Both the position numbers and the translations under genes were made by a program. Positions 15,932 to 23,644 of a stretch of 64,000 bases of DNA are shown in pieces; within the stretch, counting starts at the first letter, position 1, and the number at the start of each line of letters is the position of its first letter. Origin of the DNA: Elusimicrobia bacterium GWB2_63_22 (GTDB taxonomy: Bacteria > Elusimicrobiota > Elusimicrobia > Elusimicrobiales > UBA9959); the NCBI GenBank assembly GCA_001799735.1, contig MGUA01000034.1:57195-121194 (forward strand). The letters are read 5' to 3'. The notes beneath the pieces were generated by a model. That model ran no database searches, was not told where the DNA came from, and saw only the letters and a list, made by a program, of their open reading frames with translations.

Positions 15932-17108
15932 TATAAAAACAATGAAACTCAAGCGCGAAGCCCTGCGGCGCCGCGCCCTAGGCCACGCCTGGATCTTCTC
16001 CAACGAACTGGAGATGGTGGACACCTCTATAGCGCCCGGCACCATCTGCGGCCTGCTATACCCCGACGGCAAACCCGCCGGGATAGGCTTCTTCAACCCG
16101 AAAAGCCTCATCGCGGTACGCCTGCTGGCGCAGAACACGCTGGAGCTGCCGGCGGATTTCATAAAAGAGCGCCTGGCCGCGGCCCTCGCCTACCGGGAAA
16201 CCCTGGGCGTGGACCGGGCCTGCCGCATCTGCTTCGGCGAGTCGGACGGCCTGCCGGGCCTGGTGGTGGACCGCTACGGCGACTCCGTGGTGGTGGAACT
16301 GCTTTCCGCCGGCATGGAGCTGCTGAAGGCCGAGATCACGGCCGCGCTGATAGACCTGCTCAGGCCGCGCGGCATCTTCTACAAGAATACGCACCAGTTC
16401 CGCGAGCTCGAGGGCCTTAAGTCTTACGAGGAGACCGCGTTCGGCACCATGCCGGAGACGGCGGAGATAGAGGAGAACGGGCTTAAGTACCGCATTCCCA
16501 TGTCCGGCGGGCAGAAGACCGGCTGGTACTTCGACCAGCGCGAGAACCGCGCCGCCCTGGTACCTTTCTTCGCGGGCCGGCGCGTGCTGGACCTGCACAC
16601 CTACCTGGGCGCCTTCGCCATCACCGCGGCCAGGTCCGGGGCCGCGGCCGTCTGGGGCGTGGACTCGTCGGAAAAGGCCATAGAGGCCGCCGAGGAGAAC
16701 GCCGCGCTCAACGGCGTGAAGGGCAAAGTTATCTTCAGGAAAGAGAAAGCCGAGCGCCTGCTGGAGGCGCTGGAGGCCGACCAGCTCCCCGAGAAGCCGG
16801 ACTTCATCCTGCTCGACCCGCCGAACATAGTGCGCAACAAGAAATACCTGCCGCAGGCGCTGAAGATGCTGTCGCGCATGGCCGGCGCGGCCCTGAAAGC
16901 CCTGCCGAAGGGCGGCTACCTGGCCGTCTCCACCTGCTCGCACCACATCCCCAGGGGTATCTTCGTGGAAACCCTCTCCAACGCGGCCGCCAAAGCCGGC
17001 CGCCGGGCCATGCTGGTGGAGCTGCGCGGCCAGGCCAAGGACCACCCGATCCTCATCAGCATGCCGGAAACAGAGTACCTGCACTTCGCGCTCCTGCGCG
17101 TGGTGTAA
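15924..17108 (+). CDS. RlmI-like 23S rRNA cytosine-5 methyltransferase
   Basis: 394 aa, with PUA domain (residues 1-75, KREALRRRALGHAWIFSNEL), a middle EEHEE-type domain, and a class I SAM methyltransferase domain. YFDQRENRAAL, VLDLHTYLGAFAITAARSGA (motif I, 20 residues), VWGVDSSEKAIEAAEENAAL and FILLDPPNI (motif IV DPP) match the RlmI/RlmK family; STCSHH carries the Cys of motif VI. A TTG one codon earlier and an ATG at 15942 are other possible starts; neither has a clear ribosome-binding site, and overlap with the previous gene suggests coupling. Ends at a bidirectional terminator. Confidence 0.85.
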   Translation: MNNIKTMKLKREALRRRALGHAWIFSNELEMVDTSIAPGTICGLLYPDGKPAGIGFFNPKSLIAVRLLAQNTLELPADFIKERLAAALAYRETLGVDRACRICFGESDGLPGLVVDRYGDSVVVELLSAGMELLKAEITAALIDLLRPRGIFYKNTHQFRELEGLKSYEETAFGTMPETAEIEENGLKYRIPMSGGQKTGWYFDQRENRAALVPFFAGRRVLDLHTYLGAFAITAARSGAAAVWGVDSSEKAIEAAEENAALNGVKGKVIFRKEKAERLLEALEADQLPEKPDFILLDPPNIVRNKKYLPQALKMLSRMAGAALKALPKGGYLAVSTCSHHIPRGIFVETLSNAAAKAGRRAMLVELRGQAKDHPILISMPETEYLHFALLRVV

Positions 17109-17125
17109 GCCTTCCGCCGTAAAAC

Positions 17126-17151
17126 AAAAAGGGCCCGAAGGGGCCCTTTTT
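17126..17151. terminator. Bidirectional intrinsic terminator
   Basis: A perfect AAAAAGGGCCC - GAAG - GGGCCCTTTTT-type hairpin lies between convergent genes. T-runs follow on both strands, so it ends the methyltransferase transcript (plus) and the receiver transcript (minus). Confidence 0.92.
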
Positions 17152-17167
17152 ATTTGGGAAGAACGTT

Positions 17168-17536
17168 TCAAATTATGCTTTTGACGACTTTGAGGATCTC
17201 GGATTTGCTGGACGGCTTGGTGATGTAGGTTTTGGCGCCGTAGGAGATCGCCTGCTGAATCTCGTTGATGCTGCCCTCTACGGTGAGCATCACCACCTGC
17301 GAGCCCTTGGTGACCTTGTCGAGTTTTATCGCCTGGCAGGCCTTCAGGCCGTCCATGACGGGCATGTGGATGTCGAGCATGACGAGGGCGGGGAGTTCCT
17401 TGCGGGCCAGCTCCACGGCTTCCTGGCCGTTCTCGGCCTTTATCACCGTGTAGCCTTCGTTCTCCAGCATATTAGCCAGCGTCTCGAGCATTTCTGCGTC
17501 GTCGTCGGCTATCAGGATCTTGTTGTGGAGAGGCAT
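17168..17536 (-). CDS. Single-domain response regulator (receiver only)
   Basis: 122 aa CheY/Spo0F-like receiver: ILIADDDAEM with the acidic pair, phospho-acceptor Asp55 in LVMLDIHMPVMDG, Thr in VVMLTVEG, and the conserved Lys in TYITKPSSKSE. The frame opens five codons earlier at a TTG; ATG 17536 is chosen since GAGGA lies eight bases before it. The gene is directly downstream of tRNA-Phe on the same strand with only 25 bases between, and no promoter is visible in that gap, so it is probably transcribed as a tRNA-mRNA unit. The kinase partner is unknown. Confidence 0.9.
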   Translation of the reverse strand: MPLHNKILIADDDAEMLETLANMLENEGYTVIKAENGQEAVELARKELPALVMLDIHMPVMDGLKACQAIKLDKVTKGSQVVMLTVEGSINEIQQAISYGAKTYITKPSSKSEILKVVKSII

Positions 17537-17561
17537 AAGACGGGTCCTCAAAAATAAAATT

Positions 17562-17633
17562 TGCCGCGGGTTGGGATCGAACCAACGACACCTGGTTTTT
17601 CAGACCAGTGCTCTACCACTGAGCTACCGCGGC
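17562..17633 (-). tRNA. tRNA-Phe (anticodon GAA)
   Basis: 72 bases on the minus strand. Acceptor stem GCCGCGG/CCGCGGC with discriminator A; D-arm GCTC-AGTGGTA-GAGC; anticodon stem CTGGT/ACCAG around loop CTGAAAA; T-arm with GGTTCGATCCC. CCA is not encoded (AATTTT follows), so it must be added enzymatically. The D-loop is short, with only three to four residues before GG. Confidence 0.95.
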
Positions 17634-17659
17634 AAAATTGTGGTAAGTACTGCCTTTCA

Positions 17660-17688
17660 ATAATAGCATTTTTTGAAAAACCTGTTAA
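17660..17688 (-). promoter_or_regulatory. Promoter of tRNA-Phe and the receiver gene
   Basis: On the minus strand TTAACA (17688-17683), exactly 17 bases, then TATTAT (17665-17660). Start of transcription is predicted about 20 bases before the mature tRNA 5' end. One of the best sigma70-type matches in the window. Confidence 0.8.
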
Positions 17689-17696
17689 CTACCAGG

Positions 17697-18716
17697 CTAT
17701 TTCAGTTCCAGCACGTCGTGCAGGCCGGGGCCGTAGGAGACCAGCTCCACCTTCGGGTGCGGGTAGGCGGCGCAGACCTTCTGCAGCGTGGCCATGAACC
17801 GCTTCGCCTCGCCGGTGAAACTCTTTACGCCGCGGGAGATGTCCGCCCCCTCCAGCATGTCTATGTGGGTGATGGCCAGTTTGGTGGCCGAATTTATCCT
17901 CACGGTCTGCAGCGCCACGTCCATCTCGAACTCCCCCACCCGGCGCAGGCGGCCGCTGACGCTGCCGACCTCGCGCCCGGCGGTATGATATTTTTCCAGC
18001 CGGGCCTTGTCCTTGGTCTCCCTGGCCACCAGGCCCGGGCCGACGCGGGTCACGTAGGGCTTGAAGATCGCGTAGATATCTCCGGCGTATTTCGGGCCCA
18101 GCCCGGCCTCGCCCATGAAGGTGGAGGCGGTGGTGTCGCGCGAGGTGACGAAGGGATACTCGCCGTGCAGGTTGGACAGCTTCATGCCCTGCGTGCCCTC
18201 CAGCAGCATGCGCGAACCTTTGGCCAGCGCTTTATTAAGAAGCTCCGGCACGTCCTTCACGTATCGCTTCAGGCGGGGATGGTCCTTGGCGAACATCAGT
18301 TTCTTCCTGTCCACGCGGTCGCGCACGGCCGCGCCCAGGCCGGTGCCGACGCTGCCGATCTTGCCCATCATCCGGGCGTCGGCGCGCTCCGCGGCGGTAT
18401 GGCGCGGCTCTATCACTACGACATGCGGGTCGATTATCAGGCGGTGCCCGGCCCCGGTCAGTTCTATCTCCTTCTCCAGCCAGTCCGGGATCACGTAGGT
18501 GCCGGCGCCCAGCACCAGTTTGGCGCGCGGGTTTACAAAGCCGCCCGGCATGGTCTTGAGCGTGTAGATCTTGTCCTTAAAAAAGATGGTGTGCCCGGCG
18601 TTAGGCCCGCCGACGCGGATGCAGTAGTCGTAATCCTTCTTTACCGCCAGCCAGGCGCAGATCTTGCCTTTGCCCTCGTCCCCGGCCTGCCCGCCCACCA
18701 CAATATCGACAGCCAT
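17697..18716 (-). CDS. purA: Adenylosuccinate synthetase, short archaeal-type form
   Basis: Makes adenylosuccinate from IMP, aspartate and GTP. Only 339 aa, compared with about 430 in most bacteria; this length is usual for archaeal PurA and for phage PurZ. The P-loop motif is GGQAGDEGKGK with catalytic Asp13 present, and the second catalytic His is His42 in VGGPNAGHT. KSVGTGLG-type block appears as GSVGTGLGAAVRDRV, and RLRRVGEFEMDVALQTVRIN is the base-binding region. Since Asp13 is kept, the 2-aminoadenylosuccinate (PurZ) reaction is unlikely. It begins one base after the purB stop, so purB-purA form an operon. Confidence 0.88.
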   Translation of the reverse strand: MAVDIVVGGQAGDEGKGKICAWLAVKKDYDYCIRVGGPNAGHTIFFKDKIYTLKTMPGGFVNPRAKLVLGAGTYVIPDWLEKEIELTGAGHRLIIDPHVVVIEPRHTAAERADARMMGKIGSVGTGLGAAVRDRVDRKKLMFAKDHPRLKRYVKDVPELLNKALAKGSRMLLEGTQGMKLSNLHGEYPFVTSRDTTASTFMGEAGLGPKYAGDIYAIFKPYVTRVGPGLVARETKDKARLEKYHTAGREVGSVSGRLRRVGEFEMDVALQTVRINSATKLAITHIDMLEGADISRGVKSFTGEAKRFMATLQKVCAAYPHPKVELVSYGPGLHDVLELK

Positions 18717-18717
18717 G

Positions 18718-20130
18718 TTAGTTCTCCTTTGACCGCTGTACGGCCAGCCTGCCGGCCAGCCCCGTGTACGACAGGGGCGTAAGCTTCCCGAGTTCCGCCT
18801 TTACCGCCGGCGGCACGTCGAGACCTTTTATAAATTCGGCCAGGCTCTCGGCGGTTACGGTCCGGCCCCGGGTGAACTTGCTGAGCAGTTCGTAGGCGCC
18901 GGCCAGGCGTTCCCGGCGCAGGATGGTCTGCACGCCTTCCGCCAGCACCTCGGGATGGCCCAGGAGTTCGCCCTCGCAGGCCGCGGCGTCCACCGAAACG
19001 CGGGCGAGCCCGGTCAGCAGGGACCGGTACGCCGCCAGGCAATGCCCGAAGGCCGCGCCGAAATTGCGCTCCACGGTGGAGTCGGACAGGTCCCGCTGCA
19101 GCCGCGAGACCGGCAGCTTCGCCGAGAAGAAGCCGAGCAGGGCGTTGGCGAGGCCGAGGTTCCCCTCGGCGTTCTCAAAGTGGATGGGGTTCACCTTCTG
19201 CGGCATGGTGGAGGAGCCGATCTCCCCCGCCACGGCCTTCTGGGCCACCAGCCCGGCGGAGATGTAGCGCCACATGTCCTGGCAGAAGCCCAGCAGTATG
19301 GTATTGGCCCGCCGCAGCGTGTCGAAGAGTTCCGCGTAGCTGTCATGGGGCTCTATCTGCGTGGTGAAAGGATTGAACTCCAGCTGCGGGCCGGCCTTGC
19401 CGTTGAAGCCCTCTATAAATTCCCTGGAGAACCTGGGCCAGTCTACTCCCGGGTAGGCGGCGGCGTGGGCGTTGTAATTGCCGGAGGCGCCGTTGAGCTT
19501 GGCGGCTATGCGGGCGCGCCTGAGCTGTGACACCTGGCGGTGCAGGCGGGCGTGGAAGACCCGGAATTCCTTGCCGAAGGTGGTGGGCACCGCCGGCTGG
19601 CCGTGCGTGCGGGCCAGGAGCGGCGTGGCGGCGTACCGGAGGGCCAGGGCGTCCAGGACCGCGAGCAGTTCTTCCAGCGCGGGCAGGAGCTCGGCGTTAA
19701 GGCAGTCCCGCAGCGTGAGGGCGTAGGAGATATTGTTGACGTCCTCCGAGGTGAGGGCGAAATGCACCAGCTCGGAGAGGTCTTTGAGGGAGCTGCGGCG
19801 CAGCCGCTCCTTTATGAAGTATTCCACCGCCTTTACGTCGTGGCGGGTCGCCGGGACGCCCGGCACTCCGGTGTCCTCTATAGCGGCTATGCGGTCCACG
19901 TCGGCGGCAGTGAGGCGCGGCAGCCTTTCAAGAAAATCTTTTTCGGCAGGCTTAAGCCGCCGCGCTTTCACCCCGGGGGTAGCGCAGAGCTTGGCCAGGT
20001 AGCGGCACTCTACCAGCACCCTGTAGCGGGCCAGCGCCCCCTCGCCGGCCAGGCCGCTAAGGCCCCCCAGCTTGGCGGCGTACCTGCCGTCCAAGGGACT
20101 TACCGCGTTCATGTCGCGCTTTCCCGCCAT
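18718..20130 (-). CDS. purB: Adenylosuccinate lyase
   Basis: Cleaves adenylosuccinate to AMP and SAICAR to AICAR, serving both steps of the pathway. 470 aa, the longer E. coli-like type. Signature GEIGSSTMPQKVNPIHFENA contains the flexible catalytic loop with Ser and Lys; LSELVHFALTSEDVNNISYA and ARTHGQPAVPTTFGKE hold the two catalytic His regions. ATG 20130 follows GGAGG with a four-base gap; a second ATG six codons later is possible. It lies directly behind a predicted attenuator and is followed one base later by purA. Confidence 0.94.
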   Translation of the reverse strand: MAGKRDMNAVSPLDGRYAAKLGGLSGLAGEGALARYRVLVECRYLAKLCATPGVKARRLKPAEKDFLERLPRLTAADVDRIAAIEDTGVPGVPATRHDVKAVEYFIKERLRRSSLKDLSELVHFALTSEDVNNISYALTLRDCLNAELLPALEELLAVLDALALRYAATPLLARTHGQPAVPTTFGKEFRVFHARLHRQVSQLRRARIAAKLNGASGNYNAHAAAYPGVDWPRFSREFIEGFNGKAGPQLEFNPFTTQIEPHDSYAELFDTLRRANTILLGFCQDMWRYISAGLVAQKAVAGEIGSSTMPQKVNPIHFENAEGNLGLANALLGFFSAKLPVSRLQRDLSDSTVERNFGAAFGHCLAAYRSLLTGLARVSVDAAACEGELLGHPEVLAEGVQTILRRERLAGAYELLSKFTRGRTVTAESLAEFIKGLDVPPAVKAELGKLTPLSYTGLAGRLAVQRSKEN

Positions 20131-20139
20131 ATGTCCTCC

Positions 20140-20183
20140 AAAAAAATAACCCCTGTCTGCGTCGGCAAGACATGGGGTCTTGC
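20140..20183 (-). promoter_or_regulatory. Predicted transcription attenuator in the purBA leader
   Basis: The minus-strand leader can fold in two exclusive ways. The 5' hairpin pairs GCAAGAC (20183-20177) with GTCTTGC (20171-20165) around CCCAT. The 3' hairpin pairs ACCCC-TGTCT (in 20178-20168) with AGACA-GGGGT (20158-20149), plus a GC pair at the tip, with two bulges, and is followed by TATTTTTTT (20148-20140), a textbook intrinsic terminator. The two share the TGTCTTGC segment. The T-run abuts the purB ribosome-binding site. Whether a protein, a ligand or temperature chooses between them is unknown. Confidence 0.65.
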
Positions 20184-20188
20184 AACTA

Positions 20189-20217
20189 ATTTTAACACAA
20201 ATCCGCCGTCCCGGTAA
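20189..20217 (-). promoter_or_regulatory. Candidate purBA promoter
   Basis: Minus-strand TAAAAT (20194-20189) with a weak TTACCG (20217-20212) 17 bases upstream. Transcription would start about 20183-20181, at the 5' edge of the first leader hairpin. Confidence 0.45.
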
Positions 20218-20230
20218 AACCCTGTTTTGC

Positions 20231-20236
20231 TACAAT
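20231..20236 (+). promoter_or_regulatory. -10 box directly before the histidine kinase gene
   Basis: TACAAT ends six bases before the ATG at 20243, predicting a start of transcription at or next to the ATG. The -35 is weak. It is divergent from the purBA promoter. Confidence 0.45.
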
Positions 20237-20242
20237 ATCGCT

Positions 20243-21334
20243 ATGGAAACAACCCCGGAGGAATGCTCGGTAGTACTGGAGTCACTGGAGCAGACCTGTG
20301 AAACTTTTTTCATCACCGACGCCAGGGGAACCATTGTTTACGTCAACCCGGCCTTCGAAAAACTCAGCGGCTATTCCAAGCAGGAGGCCCTCGGCAAGAA
20401 CGCCAGCCTGCTCAAGAGCGGCGAGCAGAGCGCCGAATTCTACGGCGAGATGTGGGCCACGCTGAAGGCCGGCAAGCGCTGGGCCGGGCGCCTGGTGAAC
20501 CGCCGCAAGGACGGCACCACCTACATCGACGAACAGCGCATCTGCCCTATAAAAGACGCCTCGGGGGCCATAAAGTATTACCTGGCGCTGCGCCACGACA
20601 TCACCCGCGAACGGGAGCTGGAAGACCAGCTCAACCAGAGCCAGAAGATGGAATCCCTGGGCCTGCTGGCCGGCCAGATCTCCCACGACTTCAACAACCT
20701 GCTCACCATCATCATCGGGTCCATGGAGCTGGTCAGCGAGGACCTGAAGCCCGGCACCGTGGGGCACAAACTGGCCTCCGAGATACTCCGCTCCTCCAAG
20801 GAATCCGCCAACCTTATAAAGCAGCTGATGGTCTTCGCCCGCCGGCAGGACGCCACCCCCGCGCTGGTCTCCCTGAACGAACCGCTGAAGGAGCTTAAGG
20901 TGCTGCTCGACAAACTGCTGGGGCACAATGTAAAAGCCGCCTATTCGTTCGACGAAAACCTGTCAAAGGTCAGGATAGAACCTGAGCAGTTCAAGCAGTC
21001 GGTCATGAACCTGGCCATCAACGCCAAGGACGCCATGAACGGCTCCGGCAGCGTATTGTTAAAGACCTATAACGCCGGCCCCGAAGGCCTGCCTGCCGGC
21101 GTCCCGGCGCGGGCTTACGCCGTGTTCGAACTCTCCGACACCGGCCCCGGCATTCCCAAAGAGATCCTGCAGAAGATCTTCGAGCCTTTCTTCACCACCA
21201 AGCCAAAGGGTAAAGGCACGGGCCTGGGCCTTTCCTCGGTCTACGGCATTGTCGCGCAGAACGGCGGCTATGTGCTGGCCGCCAACAAGCCGGGCGGCGG
21301 CGCCGCTTTCACCATCTACTTCCCCGCCGCCTAG
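20243..21334 (+). CDS. Soluble PAS-domain histidine kinase
   Basis: 363 aa, no membrane segment. PAS domain at residues about 12-125 ([33 protein letters not shown], then a PAC-like end [18 protein letters not shown]). The phospho-acceptor is His148 in [12 protein letters not shown], of the HisKA type found in NtrB-like and hybrid kinases. Catalytic boxes: N box [11 protein letters not shown]1 DTGPGIP, F box [20 protein letters not shown]. No receiver is attached, so it probably phosphorylates an orphan receiver such as those at 10663 or 17168. An upstream in-frame start would add 21 unrelated residues. Its end overlaps the convergent purNH gene by four bases. Confidence 0.9.
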   Translation: METTPEECSVVLESLEQTCETFFITDARGTIVYVNPAFEKLSGYSKQEALGKNASLLKSGEQSAEFYGEMWATLKAGKRWAGRLVNRRKDGTTYIDEQRICPIKDASGAIKYYLALRHDITRERELEDQLNQSQKMESLGLLAGQISHDFNNLLTIIIGSMELVSEDLKPGTVGHKLASEILRSSKESANLIKQLMVFARRQDATPALVSLNEPLKELKVLLDKLLGHNVKAAYSFDENLSKVRIEPEQFKQSVMNLAINAKDAMNGSGSVLLKTYNAGPEGLPAGVPARAYAVFELSDTGPGIPKEILQKIFEPFFTTKPKGKGTGLGLSSVYGIVAQNGGYVLAANKPGGGAAFTIYFPAA

Positions 21335-23493
21335 TGGCGGAAATGCCGCAGGCCGGTCAGCACCATGGCCAGGCCCAGCCTGTCCGCGGCCTCTATAACT
21401 TCCTTATCTTTTACCGAACCGCCGGGCTGTATGACGGCGGTGGCCCCTATGCGGGCCCCCTCCTCCAGCGCGTCCGGGAAAGGGAAGAAGGCGTCGGACG
21501 CCATCACCAGGGTCTCCGGTTTGGGATTAACCTTTAAGAAAGCCTCGTATTTGTGGCCGGCCATGAAAACAGAGTCCACGCGGGACATCTGGCCGGCGCC
21601 TATGCCTACCGTCCGGCAGGTGTCGGCGAAGACTATGGCGTTGGAGCGCACGTACTTGGCCGCGGCCCAGGCGAAGCGCAGGGCCTCTTCCTCGCCGGAA
21701 GTCGGTTTGCGTTTAGTGGGGATCTCCCATTTGTCGCCCAACAGCTTGTTATCGTCGCCGCCCACCAGCACCTCTTCCCCGACGGAGCGCAGCACCAGGT
21801 GGTCCTTCGGGAAACTGTCCCATTTGAGCAGGCGGAGATTTGTCTTTTTCGCGAAGATCTCCAGGGCCTTCGGATCAAAGTCCGGGGCGCAGATGACCTC
21901 CACGAATTTCCTGGCGAGGAATTCGGCTATGCGCCCGTCGAGAGGCCGGTTGACCGCTATGATCCCGCCGAAGGCGGAAAGCGGATCCGTGCTCCAGGCG
22001 CGCTCGAAAGCTTCTGCGATATCCGTCCCGGTCCCGAGGCCGCAGGGCGTGACATGCTTGAAGATAACGGCGGCGGGCTTGTCGAATTCTCCCACGGCCT
22101 GCCAGGTGCCGTAGGCGTCGAGGATATTGTTGTACGAGAGCTCCTTGCCCTGCAGCTGGGTGAAGGGCGGCCTATCCTTCCTGGTGTAGAGGGCGCAGGC
22201 CTGGTGCGGGTTCTCGCCGTAGCGCAGGCTGTGCACTTTTTTCAGCTTCAGTTCCAGGCTGTCCGGGGAAGACGCGCCGGCACCTCCCAGGGCGCGGGCT
22301 ATCTCCCCGTCGTAGGCCGCGGTGTGGGCGAAGCCTTTTACGGAAAGTTCCTTCTTCAGCTCCAGCGGCAGGACGCCCCTGCCCGCGCGCAGGGCCTCCA
22401 GCACCGGGGCGTAATCGGCCGGGGAGGTGAGCACGGCCACTGCCTGGTAGTTCTTGGCCGCGCCCCTTATCAGGGCCACGCCGCCGATGTCTATGTTCTC
22501 TATGAGCTCCTCCGACCAGGGAGCGGCTTTTTGGGCCGTGGCGGCGAAAGGATAGAGGTTGACCACCACCATATCGATAGGCTCTATGCCGAAATTAAAC
22601 ACGGTCGCCGCGTGGGCGGGGTTGTCGCGCCGGTAGAGTATGCCGCCGTGCACGGCGGGGTGCAGGGTCTTTACGCGGCCGTCCAGCATTTCCGGGAAGG
22701 CGGTGAGGGTTTCCAGCGCGCGCACCGGGAGGCCGGCGTCCCTGAGGGCCTTGTAGGTGCCGGAGGTGGAGACCAGCTCCACGCCTTCGTGAGCGAGGCC
22801 TTTGGCGAATTCGAGCAGGCCGGTTTTGTCAGAGACGGACAGGAGCGCGCGGCGCACCTTGCCGGTCTCATGCAGCGGGCCGGTGGTCCGCACCTTCCCC
22901 CCTTCGAGCAGCAGCCGGCCGGCGCAGAACAGGGCGACGGCGGCGGGGTAGATGGCGTGCTCGGCGGAGAGCACCCTGGCGGCCAGGGTGTCGGGGGTGT
23001 CGCCGGGCAGCACGGGGACGGGCTGCTGGGCGATTATGGGGCCGCGGTCATAGGCCTCGTCGATAAAATGCACGGTGGCGCCGGTGACTTTGGCGCCGGC
23101 TTCGAGGACGGCCTCATGGACTTTCATGCCGTAGAAGCCTTTGCCGCCGAAGGCGGGGAGCAGGGCGGGATGGACGTTGAGGATCTTGTTCCTGAACTCG
23201 AAGAGCATTTTGGGGCCGAGCTTCAGCATGAAGCCGGCGAGGCAGATGAGGTCTGCCCTATGGGCGCGGCAGACGGAGGCGAGGTAGTCGTCGTAGTTGC
23301 CGGGGGCGAAGTCTTTGGGGGAGGCGGCTTCGGCGGGGATGCCGGCTTTTTTGGCCCGGTCGAGGGCGCCGGCGTCTTTTTTGCTGGAGAGGACGAGGAC
23401 TATTTTGCCGTCTATGCGGCCGTCGCGGGCCGCGTCTATGAGTGACTGCAGGTTGGTGCCGCCGCCCGAAGCGAATACGACGATATTTTTCAT
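21331..23493 (-). CDS. purNH: PurN-PurH fusion: GAR formyltransferase with AICAR formyltransferase / IMP cyclohydrolase
   Basis: 720 aa. Residues 1-205 are PurN: VVFASGGGTNLQSLI, the catalytic NVHPALLPAFGG with Asn106 and His108, and YDRGPIIAQ with the catalytic Asp. Residues from about 213 are PurH: RALLSVSDKTGLLEFAKGL with the cyclohydrolase domain (STSGTYKALRDAG, GRVKTLHPAVHGGIL), then the formyltransferase domain with KHVTPCGLGTG and LRYGENPHQ. The chain thus does both 10-formyl-THF-dependent steps plus ring closure. It is the last gene of the long pur operon, separated from purM by a structured 151-base gap. GGAGG lies before the ATG. Confidence 0.93.
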   Translation of the reverse strand: MKNIVVFASGGGTNLQSLIDAARDGRIDGKIVLVLSSKKDAGALDRAKKAGIPAEAASPKDFAPGNYDDYLASVCRAHRADLICLAGFMLKLGPKMLFEFRNKILNVHPALLPAFGGKGFYGMKVHEAVLEAGAKVTGATVHFIDEAYDRGPIIAQQPVPVLPGDTPDTLAARVLSAEHAIYPAAVALFCAGRLLLEGGKVRTTGPLHETGKVRRALLSVSDKTGLLEFAKGLAHEGVELVSTSGTYKALRDAGLPVRALETLTAFPEMLDGRVKTLHPAVHGGILYRRDNPAHAATVFNFGIEPIDMVVVNLYPFAATAQKAAPWSEELIENIDIGGVALIRGAAKNYQAVAVLTSPADYAPVLEALRAGRGVLPLELKKELSVKGFAHTAAYDGEIARALGGAGASSPDSLELKLKKVHSLRYGENPHQACALYTRKDRPPFTQLQGKELSYNNILDAYGTWQAVGEFDKPAAVIFKHVTPCGLGTGTDIAEAFERAWSTDPLSAFGGIIAVNRPLDGRIAEFLARKFVEVICAPDFDPKALEIFAKKTNLRLLKWDSFPKDHLVLRSVGEEVLVGGDDNKLLGDKWEIPTKRKPTSGEEEALRFAWAAAKYVRSNAIVFADTCRTVGIGAGQMSRVDSVFMAGHKYEAFLKVNPKPETLVMASDAFFPFPDALEEGARIGATAVIQPGGSVKDKEVIEAADRLGLAMVLTGLRHFRH

Positions 23494-23518
23494 AGGCCTC
23501 CAGTTCTATTTGGGTTGA

Positions 23519-23631
23519 CCGGGGCATTACCCCCGCTCACCCGGACTGCAGGGGACCGTTGCGCGGTCCCCCTCCAGCCGAAGCGGCTGGAGCCTCCCCT
23601 CCCCAACGGGTGCTCGGGGGTAATGCCCCGG
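23519..23631. repeat. Large multi-stem inverted-repeat element between purM and purNH
   Basis: A perfect 17-base outer stem (23519-23535 with 23615-23631) surrounds a CACCCG/CGGGTG pair and two perfect inner hairpins: GGGGACCG-TTGCG-CGGTCCCC, and CTCCAGCCG-AAG-CGGCTGGAG. The outer arms contain a palindromic GGGGCATTACCCC-like core. The element fills most of the gap within the pur operon and would appear as a cloverleaf in the transcript. No T-run follows on the minus strand (CCGGTCAACCC), so it is not a simple terminator. Confidence 0.8.
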
Positions 23632-23644
23632 CCACCCCTCGTCG

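Noticed and set aside
17697..18716. PurZ (2-aminoadenylosuccinate synthetase) in place of PurA
   Set aside because: The catalytic Asp13, which as I recall is replaced in PurZ, is present, and the gene sits with purB, not in phage context.
21553..23445. 630-aa plus-strand open frame opposite purNH, and a 725-aa one at 23723-25900 opposite purM and purD
   Set aside because: Both mirror conserved pur enzymes and match no known protein; GC-driven shadow frames.
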